Shown in pieces: positions 57,689 to 64,000 of a DNA stretch of 64,000 nt. Each line of letters opens with the position of its first letter. Positions within the stretch are counted from its first letter, which is position 1. Made by a program: the position numbers and the translations under genes. Source of the DNA: Lonepinella koalarum. Its GTDB lineage: Bacteria > Pseudomonadota > Gammaproteobacteria > Enterobacterales > Pasteurellaceae. Under the pieces are notes generated by a model, which did no database searches, was not told the DNA's origin, and saw nothing but the letters and a program-made list of their open reading frames with translations. The stretch covers positions 1-64,000 of the forward strand of contig JAUNED010000008.1 in assembly GCA_030525745.1 (NCBI GenBank). Reading direction: 5' to 3'.

Positions 57689-58552
57689 TTAAGATTTCTC
57701 TTTTTTATGTTTTGCTAAGGATTTATGTTGGATTGTGACATTTTTGTCTTTTGCCTTGAAATAATTGCCCAGTTGCTCGGTGATATAGACGGAACGGTGT
57801 TTACCACCTGTACAACCAATGGCAATTGTCAGATAGCTACGGTTGTTTTTTTCCAATAGAGGAAGCCAAGTTTCAATATAATTTCTTGTTAAGTAGATAA
57901 AATTATGTACTTCTGTATGGCGTTCTAAAAACTCAATCACAGGCTGTTCTAATCCTGTCATAGGGCGTAATGCGGGATCCCAATGGGGGTTGGGTAAGAA
58001 ACGGACATCGAAAACATAATCTGCATCTAACGGCACGCCGTATTTGAAGCCAAAAGACTCAAATACAATTTTGAGTTCTTTATCCGATTTACCTCGCACG
58101 AAACTACGTAATTGTTCTGCCAATTCGTGAGTGGAAAGCTCGGTTGTATCTAGAATTTGGTTGGCTTGTTGTACCAAAGGTTCTAAATAGTCTCGTTCTG
58201 CATCAATAGCAGCTTCTAATGATAAGCCCTGTACAGATAAAGGGTGCAGCCTGCGTGAATCACTATAGCGACGAATTAATGTTGAGCGGTCTGTATCCAA
58301 AAACAGAATTTTAACCGAATGTTCAAGAGATAATTGAGTGAGGATTTCTTCCAAAGAGGATTGAGAATTAGGGAAATTCCGAATATCCACACTTATTGCT
58401 GCAAGTGATTGATTTTTATCTAAAATATGAGCAAGTTGTGGTAATAAATCAATAGGTAAATTATCTACACAATAATAGCCAATATCTTCTAAGGCGCGTA
58501 ATGCGACAGATTTTCCTGCACCGGAGCGTCCGCTAATGACAATCAACTCCAT
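57689..58552 (-). CDS. rapZ: RapZ, RNase adaptor protein (YvcJ family)
   Basis: In E. coli RapZ binds the small RNA GlmZ and guides RNase E, so controlling GlmS and amino-sugar supply. The 287-residue protein has Walker A ([11 protein letters not shown], 8-18), [12 protein letters not shown] and the C-terminal [15 protein letters not shown] with a basic tail ([11 protein letters not shown]) for RNA binding. It starts directly at the ptsN stop. The npr gene that follows rapZ in E. coli is missing; tyrR converges here instead. Confidence 0.95.
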   Translation of the reverse strand: MELIVISGRSGAGKSVALRALEDIGYYCVDNLPIDLLPQLAHILDKNQSLAAISVDIRNFPNSQSSLEEILTQLSLEHSVKILFLDTDRSTLIRRYSDSRRLHPLSVQGLSLEAAIDAERDYLEPLVQQANQILDTTELSTHELAEQLRSFVRGKSDKELKIVFESFGFKYGVPLDADYVFDVRFLPNPHWDPALRPMTGLEQPVIEFLERHTEVHNFIYLTRNYIETWLPLLEKNNRSYLTIAIGCTGGKHRSVYITEQLGNYFKAKDKNVTIQHKSLAKHKKEKS

Positions 58553-59038
58553 TTAGTCCTTCTCCTCTTCTTCGTTATGTTGATCGGCATATTCAAAAAC
58601 TTGCCATAGTTCAACCGCACTTTGTGCATTGCGTAGTTGTTTACATAGCGTTTTATCGGTTAATTTTTCGCTAAGTGATTCCAAAATGTCTTTGTAATTA
58701 GCGCATTGATCCTCTGGTATAAGAAGAGCGAAAATTAGATCCACATGACGATGATCGGCAGCATCATAATCAATTGCCGTGGCGAGTTGAAGAAAAACGG
58801 CGACAGGTGATGTACCTTTAGGTAGCCTTGCTCGAGGCAAAGCAATACCGTTACCTAAGGCAGTACAACCTAATTTTTCACGATAAAAAAGATTTTCAAA
58901 ACAATCAATTTCGTTAAACTCAGTGATATTGCATTGTTTGGCCGCAATACGTCCAACGATTTCCAACAGGTTTTTTTTGCTCGAACAAATCACGCCTTGG
59001 CGGATATTGTCTGGGCTGAGAAGTGAAGTAAATTTCAT
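58553..59038 (-). CDS. ptsN: PtsN (EIIA-Ntr) homologue lacking the phosphorylatable His
   Basis: PtsN is the end point of the nitrogen phosphotransferase system and regulates potassium and stress functions through its phosphorylation state. The 161-residue protein keeps the fold blocks (REKLGCTALGNGIALPRARL, DLIFALLIPEDQC, LSEKLTDKTLCKQLR). The family's active-site His (GIAIPHGKL in E. coli) is Arg69 (codon CGA, plus positions 58832-58834). It therefore cannot be phosphorylated at that site and may act as an always-dephosphorylated regulator. The open frame extends to 59086, but 59038 is the family start, one base after lptB. Confidence 0.9.
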   Translation of the reverse strand: MKFTSLLSPDNIRQGVICSSKKNLLEIVGRIAAKQCNITEFNEIDCFENLFYREKLGCTALGNGIALPRARLPKGTSPVAVFLQLATAIDYDAADHRHVDLIFALLIPEDQCANYKDILESLSEKLTDKTLCKQLRNAQSAVELWQVFEYADQHNEEEEKD

Positions 59039-59039
59039 A

Positions 59040-59765
59040 TTAAAGTCTGAATTGCTCGCCCAAATAGACACGTTTAACGTGTTCATCGTTCATAATTTCC
59101 GTTGGCGTGCCATTGGCAATCATTCTACCTTCACTGACAATATAAGCACGTTCACATACATCTAAGGTTTCACGCACATTATGGTCTGTAATCAGTACGC
59201 CTAAGCCACGATGTCGCAAATCGGTAATGATTTTTTTTATATCAATGACCGAAATAGGATCTACGCCGGCAAATGGTTCATCCAGCAAAATAAATTTCGG
59301 ATTTGCAGCCAATGCACGGGCTATTTCTACTCGACGACGTTCACCTCCTGAAAGAGATTGCCCTAAGCTGTTGCGAATATGTCCGATATTAAATTCATCA
59401 ATAAGTTCATCAGCTCTAACACGGCGTTGGTTCGCATTCAGATCTTTGCGAATTTCCAATACGGCCATTAAATTATCATAAACGCTTAAACGACGGAAAA
59501 TAGACGCTTCTTGTGGCAAATATCCTATCCCTTTTTTAGCACGGTCATGCATTGGTAGTAAACTGATATCCTCATTATCAATGCGGATTTTACCCTGATC
59601 GTGGCGGACTAGACCCACCACCATATAAAATGAGGTGGTTTTGCCTGCGCCGTTTGGCCCGAGTAAACCGACTATTTCATTGGAATTTACTGCAAAAGAG
59701 ACATCAGATACGACTTGACGACTTTTGTAGCTTTTAGCTAAATGTTCAGCATAAAGAACAGACAT
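59040..59765 (-). CDS. lptB: LptB, ATPase of the lipopolysaccharide export ABC transporter
   Basis: LptB powers extraction of lipopolysaccharide from the inner membrane with LptFG. The 241-residue protein is canonical: [13 protein letters not shown] (Walker A), [15 protein letters not shown] (Q-loop), [15 protein letters not shown] (signature), [12 protein letters not shown] (Walker B with Glu) and [10 protein letters not shown] (H-loop). It follows lptA by 2 bp. rpoN, which follows lptB in E. coli, is absent; ptsN comes next. Confidence 0.97.
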   Translation of the reverse strand: MSVLYAEHLAKSYKSRQVVSDVSFAVNSNEIVGLLGPNGAGKTTSFYMVVGLVRHDQGKIRIDNEDISLLPMHDRAKKGIGYLPQEASIFRRLSVYDNLMAVLEIRKDLNANQRRVRADELIDEFNIGHIRNSLGQSLSGGERRRVEIARALAANPKFILLDEPFAGVDPISVIDIKKIITDLRHRGLGVLITDHNVRETLDVCERAYIVSEGRMIANGTPTEIMNDEHVKRVYLGEQFRL

Positions 59766-59767
59766 AA

Positions 59768-60295
59768 TTATTTCTTCTGATTTAATTGGTTAGGGATAAG
59801 TACGGTTCGTACACGTTGTGATTTACCGTCAGCTTTAAGTTGTTGTTTTTTTACATCATAAGTGATTTGATTGGCTGTAATTTTACTGTCCAATTGCTGT
59901 AATTCGGCGTTACCTGTAAGGGTAAGGAATTCAGTGCCCAAATCATAATGTACACGTTCGGCTTTACCCGTTACAGGCTTTCCGTCATCTAATAATTGGT
60001 GGAAGGTCACCGGTTTTCCAAAAGCTTCTATATTGCCTTTTTTGCCTGAATTTTCAGCAGGACGGGTAATGATGACTTTGTCTGCTTTAATTTCAATCGA
60101 ACCTTGTGTAATTTCAACCTTATCAGTGAAAGTCACGATATTTTTTTCCATATCTAAGGACTGATTACCTGAATTGATATTAATCGGTTGTTCCGTGTCG
60201 CTTTTTAAAGCGAAGGCCATGAGAGGAAAACTCATTAGAATCGCAGAAAAAAGTGCGGTGGAAAATCGGAGGGTTTTATTATTTTTGAATTTCAT
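59768..60295 (-). CDS. lptA: LptA, periplasmic lipopolysaccharide bridge protein
   Basis: LptA forms the beta-jellyroll bridge that carries lipopolysaccharide across the periplasm. The 175-residue precursor has a signal peptide (about 1-29, ending MAFA) and the OstA-type repeats ([21 protein letters not shown] in part, [36 protein letters not shown] in part). Its start overlaps lptC by 17 bp. Confidence 0.95.
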   Translation of the reverse strand: MKFKNNKTLRFSTALFSAILMSFPLMAFALKSDTEQPININSGNQSLDMEKNIVTFTDKVEITQGSIEIKADKVIITRPAENSGKKGNIEAFGKPVTFHQLLDDGKPVTGKAERVHYDLGTEFLTLTGNAELQQLDSKITANQITYDVKKQQLKADGKSQRVRTVLIPNQLNQKK

Positions 60296-60854
60296 AATAG
60301 GTTTTGACCTGCTCTTTCAGCGTGGCGGTTTGTTGTTGTAAGTTACCCACCAGTTTCAAGCCGGTGGAAGTAAAATTTAAGCCGTTAATTTTGACAGCTT
60401 GGTCGGAAGTAATATCTTGTGTTTTTAAATTCACTGTCGCTTGTTGGGTTTCTACCCGTTGTAATTTTGAATCATTTACCAGACTCTGTGCAATCACATT
60501 GCCACTGAGATAAAGCATATTATCTTTGGTCAAAACAGCTTTGTCTGCCCGTAATGTCCAACTGTGTTTTTGCTGACTTTTTTCGCTCGTGATTTCAAAT
60601 AATAACACATCAGGTAAGATAAAATGTGTTCGGCCGTCTTGTTGGAAATATTCCACTTGTTTGGCAGTGGCTTGATACTGCTTTTGACCTGTCGGTGAAT
60701 AGACTAAGGTTTGCATATTATGCCCGACATATTCAGGTTGCTCATCTTTTTTGATTAAGCTTGATAAGTCCTCGTCTTTTTGATTTAGTGTGTAAAACCA
60801 TGTCAGCAAACACAGGGCAATCACAGATAATATCACTGTCCAACGAATATTCAT
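60279..60854 (-). CDS. lptC: LptC, inner-membrane lipopolysaccharide export protein
   Basis: LptC passes lipopolysaccharide from LptB2FG to LptA. The 191-residue protein has one N-terminal membrane anchor (residues 4-23, WTVILSVIALCLLTWFYTL) and a periplasmic jellyroll with FEITSEKSQQKHSWTLRADKA in parts and LTKDNMLYLSGNVIAQS. It is the first gene of lptCAB-ptsN-rapZ. kdsC, often found upstream, is not here; yggS lies 52 bp upstream on the same strand. Confidence 0.94.
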   Translation of the reverse strand: MNIRWTVILSVIALCLLTWFYTLNQKDEDLSSLIKKDEQPEYVGHNMQTLVYSPTGQKQYQATAKQVEYFQQDGRTHFILPDVLLFEITSEKSQQKHSWTLRADKAVLTKDNMLYLSGNVIAQSLVNDSKLQRVETQQATVNLKTQDITSDQAVKINGLNFTSTGLKLVGNLQQQTATLKEQVKTYYEIQK

Positions 60855-60906
60855 TTTTATATCCTTATGATAAAGCGACCGAATTATAGCACAGTTTTAT
60901 GCTGAA

Positions 60907-61599
60907 TTAAGCCCGTTTACCAAAAATCGCCGTGCCGATTCTGACCATTGTAGAACCACATTTAATGGCATTATTCATATCATCCGACATACCCATAGAC
61001 AGAGTATCAATTTGTTGATGAGGGAAGGCGGTTTTTAGTTGTTCGAATAAAGTTTGCATTGCAGAAAAAGTAGTAATTTGTTCCCCATTATCTTTTGTCT
61101 CCGCAGGAATTGCCATAAGTCCACGAAGCCTTAAGTGCGGTTTGTTTTCGATATGTTTTGCCAAAGCAAACATCTCTTGTGGCAAAATGCCTGATTTACT
61201 GCTTTCATCGCTGATATTAATTTGAATTAACACATTTAACGGTGATTTATCGGCGGGGCGTTGTTCATTTAATCGGTCTGCAATTTTAGCCCGATCCAAG
61301 GTTTGAAACCAATCAAAATACTCAGCAACCAGGCGGGTTTTGTTGGATTGTAATGAACCGATAAAATGCCATTCCAATTGCAATCCTTGTTGTTGGAAAA
61401 AGTGAATTTTTTCTACGCCTTCCTGTACATAGTTTTCTCCAAAGGCAACCTGACCGGACTCTATTGCGACCAATATATCCTCAATAGGTTTGGTTTTAGA
61501 AACAGCCAATAATTTGACCGCACTTTTTTCCCGTTTGGCCAGTTCGCAAGCTTGAGAAATATGCTGATGAATTTGGGCTAAATTTTGTTTAATCGACAT
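60907..61599 (-). CDS. yggS: YggS/PLPBP, pyridoxal-phosphate homeostasis protein
   Basis: This family binds pyridoxal phosphate without known catalysis and helps keep vitamin B6 and amino acid pools balanced. The 230-residue TIM-barrel protein has the PLP lysine at residue 35 (KLLAVSKTKP), FGENYVQEG, WHFIGSLQSNK, LRGLMAIP and the phosphate loop LSMGMSDDM with STMVRIGTAIFG. It is single and downstream of pfkA, separated by that gene's terminator. Confidence 0.95.
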   Translation of the reverse strand: MSIKQNLAQIHQHISQACELAKREKSAVKLLAVSKTKPIEDILVAIESGQVAFGENYVQEGVEKIHFFQQQGLQLEWHFIGSLQSNKTRLVAEYFDWFQTLDRAKIADRLNEQRPADKSPLNVLIQINISDESSKSGILPQEMFALAKHIENKPHLRLRGLMAIPAETKDNGEQITTFSAMQTLFEQLKTAFPHQQIDTLSMGMSDDMNNAIKCGSTMVRIGTAIFGKRA

Positions 61600-61635
61600 A
61601 ATAAAGTAGGTTATATGGCAAGCGGAGAATACAAA

Positions 61636-61669
61636 GACGAGTTAAAATTGTTTAACATTTTAACTCGTC
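61636..61669 (-). terminator. terminator after pfkA
   Basis: A perfect 13-bp stem (GACGAGTTAAAAT with ATTTTAACTCGTC) and an 8-base loop lie 25 bp after the pfkA stop. On the minus strand it is followed by TTTGTATTCT. It separates pfkA from yggS. Confidence 0.7.
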
Positions 61670-61693
61670 CATTTGGGTGAATTTCAGTGATAA

Positions 61694-62659
61694 TTAGAAC
61701 AGGCGTTTTGCCACTTCTAACCATTCGGCTTTAAATTCACGACGCATATTGTTGATAGCATCCACAATATCGTGATGTACCAATTTTTCATTTTGAATAC
61801 CTACACAGCGACCGGCTTGACCTTGCAATAATAAATCCACCGCATATACCCCCATACGAGAAGCTAACACGCGGTCAAAGGCACAAGGAGTACCACCACG
61901 TTGGATGTGACCTAATACAGTTGCTCTGGTTTCGTGATGAACACGAGCTTCGATTTCTTTGGCAAGAGAATGCACGTCCGTGATTAATTCCGTAATAACG
62001 ATTAAGGCATGGCGTTTGCCGTTCATAATACTACGTTCAATTTGTTTGATTAATTCTTCACGGTTAAATTCCACTTCCGAAGCCACGATGTATTCACAGC
62101 CGCCTGCAATACCGGCAGAAATGGTTAAATCACTGCAATGGCGACCCATAATTTCGACGATAGAAATACGTTGGTGGGAACTGGACGTGTCACGCAAACG
62201 GTCGATGGCTTCAACTGCTGTTTCTAGTGCGGTTTGGTAGCCGATGGTGTAGTCCGTCCCGGCGACATCGTTGTCGATAGTGCCCGGAATACCGATACAA
62301 GGGAAACCGTGTTCTTCTGTCAGTAATTTAGCACCCATATAAGAGCCGTCTCCACCGATAACCACTAAGGCATCAATGCCGTGTGAACGCAAAATATCCG
62401 CACATTTTGACCGCACTTCCGGATTTTTGAATTCAGGGAAACGGGCAGATCCTAATACAGTACCGCCACGGTTGATAATATCTGACACACTATAACGATC
62501 TAATCGTTTGATTTTATTATTGTATAAACCTTGGTAGCCGTCGTAAATGCCATAGACATCTAATCCGGCAGATAAAGCAGAACGCACGACACCACGGATT
62601 GCGGCATTCATTCCCGGTGCATCGCCGCCACTGGTTAAAACTGCAATTTTTTTAATCAT
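61694..62659 (-). CDS. pfkA: PfkA, 6-phosphofructokinase
   Basis: PfkA phosphorylates fructose-6-phosphate with ATP in glycolysis. The 321-residue protein is full length, with the ATP loop [29 protein letters not shown], the catalytic [32 protein letters not shown] and [15 protein letters not shown]. Allosteric-site Arg residues (RGVVRS, KRHALI) are present, so regulation like that of E. coli PfkA is expected. Confidence 0.97.
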   Translation of the reverse strand: MIKKIAVLTSGGDAPGMNAAIRGVVRSALSAGLDVYGIYDGYQGLYNNKIKRLDRYSVSDIINRGGTVLGSARFPEFKNPEVRSKCADILRSHGIDALVVIGGDGSYMGAKLLTEEHGFPCIGIPGTIDNDVAGTDYTIGYQTALETAVEAIDRLRDTSSSHQRISIVEIMGRHCSDLTISAGIAGGCEYIVASEVEFNREELIKQIERSIMNGKRHALIVITELITDVHSLAKEIEARVHHETRATVLGHIQRGGTPCAFDRVLASRMGVYAVDLLLQGQAGRCVGIQNEKLVHHDIVDAINNMRREFKAEWLEVAKRLF

Positions 62660-62758
62660 AAGTATTGCTCCAAAATAAAAATTAAAATGAATTTAAACCG
62701 GCGCTAAGATTACACTATTCGCCCTTTTCGCTCTAGCAAAATTTTGGAAAATTTTGAT

Positions 62759-63658
62759 CTAATTAAAGGTTTCGTGATTTTCGGATTGCACAATACTGGT
62801 CGGCTCATGATGAATAGCAATATCGACAACGGGAAATGCTGTTTTTAGTCGTTGCTCGAGATTTTCGGTAATCTCGTGTGCGTCGATAAAAGACAGATTA
62901 TCATCTAATTCCAAGTGAAATTGAATGAAACGCACTGCGCCGGAACGGCGTGTACGTAAATCGTGGAAACCTAAAATACGTTGATCGCTTAAAATAATCT
63001 CTTCAATTTGTGTAATTTCTTCTGCAGGTAAGGCTACATCCAGCAATAATTGTACTGAACTGACTAACATTAAGGCAGCATTCCACAAAATATAAAGTGC
63101 AATTACAATAGCAAATGTGGCATCTGCCCAAATCATGCCTGAATAACTGAGTCCTAATGAGATAAGAATGGCCACATTCATCAGTAAATCCGTTTGATAA
63201 TGTAACCGATCTGCTTTAATTGCCGGGCTATTTGTTTGTTTTACTACCTTGCCTTGATACCATACCAAAAGTGCGGTCAAAACAATGGAGAAAAGCGTGA
63301 CGCCAAAGCCCAACATTGAATTAGTCAGTGGTTGTGGAGATGAAAGTCGCTGAATGCCCTGTAAGAGTAGGAAAATGGCTGAGCCTGAAATAAAGGCGCT
63401 TTGTGTCAGGCTTGCCATGGATTCCGCTTTACCATGTCCGAAAGCATGATTATGATCGGCCGGCATTAAGGCAAAACGTAAAATTAGCATGCTAATAAAA
63501 GAAGCCAGTAAATCCAGCATGGAATCAGTAATGGATGCAAGCATACTGACAGATCCCGTTTGCCACCAAGCTACGCCTTTGATGATAATCAGAAAAGCCG
63601 CAGTAAAAACGGCAAAAACGGCAGCTTTTTTTACTTGGCTTGAATAAAGTGCGGTCAT
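62759..63658 (-). CDS. fieF: FieF/YiiP, cation-diffusion-facilitator efflux pump
   Basis: FieF exports zinc, iron or cadmium in exchange for protons. The 299-residue protein has six membrane segments and the metal-site residues in ITDSMLDLLAS (two Asp, second helix) and LHYQTDLLMN (His and Asp, fifth helix). ADHNHAFGHGKAESMAS carries the loop ligands, and the C-terminal cytoplasmic domain has FHDLRTRRSG and IQFHLE. It starts 3 bp after the stop of the next upstream ORF, suggesting cotranscription. Confidence 0.94.
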   Translation of the reverse strand: MTALYSSQVKKAAVFAVFTAAFLIIIKGVAWWQTGSVSMLASITDSMLDLLASFISMLILRFALMPADHNHAFGHGKAESMASLTQSAFISGSAIFLLLQGIQRLSSPQPLTNSMLGFGVTLFSIVLTALLVWYQGKVVKQTNSPAIKADRLHYQTDLLMNVAILISLGLSYSGMIWADATFAIVIALYILWNAALMLVSSVQLLLDVALPAEEITQIEEIILSDQRILGFHDLRTRRSGAVRFIQFHLELDDNLSFIDAHEITENLEQRLKTAFPVVDIAIHHEPTSIVQSENHETFN

Positions 63659-63661
63659 TTT

Positions 63662-64000
63662 TTAGGGCGTTTTGTGATCAAAAGGGTGGCAATGCCAATT
63701 AAATTGAGCAAGTTCAGCCAGTGTTTTTTTAGCGTTTCTTCTCAATTTGCCATATTTGCTATCTGGGTGTAGTAAGTCTAATTCGCCAGGAGATTCTATT
63801 TTCTGTGAATATTGAATTTGAGCGAAACCGCATTCGGCGGAATTTTTACCTTTTGCTACATCAATTTGATAATTATTTTCTTTGTCATTGGGTGGATAAA
63901 TCACATAAGCATAAAGTGCATTGTCTTTTTCGGTGAGTTCAAAATTGGTTATTCGATTTTTTTCAAAGACTTTTTTTCGTAGTGCAATACGTTCTGTCAT
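63662..64000 (-). CDS. unrecognised ORF at the window edge, possibly partial
   Basis: This 112-codon frame ends 3 bp before fieF. The window ends exactly on an ATG, so this may be the true start or an internal Met of a longer protein. The visible part is charged and soluble, with ALYAYVIYPPNDKENNYQID, a single CGFAQIQY segment, and a basic Lys/Arg-rich stretch (KYGKLRRNAKKTL) before a His-rich end (HCHPFDHK). No signal peptide. I recognise no family. Confidence 0.55.
   Translation of the reverse strand: MTERIALRKKVFEKNRITNFELTEKDNALYAYVIYPPNDKENNYQIDVAKGKNSAECGFAQIQYSQKIESPGELDLLHPDSKYGKLRRNAKKTLAELAQFNWHCHPFDHKTP

Noticed and set aside
62700..62760. CAAAATTTT...AAAATTTTG inverted repeat near the fieF end as an operator for pfkA
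   Set aside because: The repeat is pure A/T with no match to a known operator and lies at the fieF stop, so it may be a weak terminator or chance.

Overview
The window is a compact, AT-rich stretch of a Pasteurellaceae chromosome. The evidence is the dense Hin-type DNA uptake signal sequence (core AAGTGCGGT, both orientations, roughly one per kilobase by eye), the competence minor-pilin set comNOPQ upstream of recC behind a Sxy/CRP-S-type site, and gene orders familiar from Haemophilus and relatives (malQ-glgBXCAP, ybgC-tolQRAB-pal, sapABCDF-ycjXF-tyrR, lptCAB-ptsN-rapZ without rpoN). The species cannot be fixed from sequence alone; a Haemophilus/Aggregatibacter/Pasteurella-like organism fits.

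Layout. 1-1.5 kb: 3' part of tRNA-Arg(UCU), a YaeR-like VOC protein, a secreted hypothetical protein and a small lipoprotein. 1.6-7.6 kb: lexA with two SOS boxes, divergent plsB, then hflKC and smpB on the minus strand. 7.7-13.4 kb: a tight fadI-fadJ-ubiD-ubiG cluster. 13.4-13.6 kb: the tail of a decayed IS3-family element. 13.7-25.6 kb: the full glycogen cluster malQ-glgB-glgX-glgC-glgA-glgP, preceded by a probable CRP site. 25.7-33.2 kb: yffB, dapE, an M15-type peptidase, emrAB, ybeY, tmcA and a 57-residue Cys-containing protein. 33.2-35 kb: a CRP site, a leader terminator and cstA. 35-39.5 kb: the Tol-Pal operon. 39.7-45.7 kb: two identical tRNA-Lys genes, comNOPQ and recC. 45.8-48.6 kb: holD-rimI, rsmC, an XRE regulator and a lipoprotein. 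48.6-57.7 kb: sapABCDF (minus), then ycjX-ycjF-tyrR (plus). 57.7-64 kb (minus): lptC-lptA-lptB-ptsN-rapZ, yggS, pfkA, fieF and an unrecognised ORF at the window edge.

Most of this is housekeeping DNA. The most interesting signals are intact genes whose catalytic residues have changed. FadI lacks the thiolase His (GHP reads GNP) and the C-terminal Cys (reads Ser). FadJ lacks the second hydratase Glu (reads Gln), at a spot overlapped by an uptake sequence, but keeps its dehydrogenase motifs; both are packed against ubiD-ubiG. PtsN has Arg where the phosphorylatable His should be, in a locus that has also lost rpoN, hpf and npr. TyrR has Asp-Ser instead of Asp-Glu at Walker B, and SapF has Asp-Asp. 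These comparisons were made from memory of the E. coli proteins and need a proper alignment.

Regulation readable from the sequence includes tandem LexA boxes at lexA, CRP-like sites at about -60 of malQ and cstA, a TGCGA-core CRP-S site at comN, a TyrR box upstream of tyrR, an intrinsic terminator between glgC and glgA, and another between the cstA promoter region and its start codon. No CRISPR array, prophage or complete mobile element was seen.
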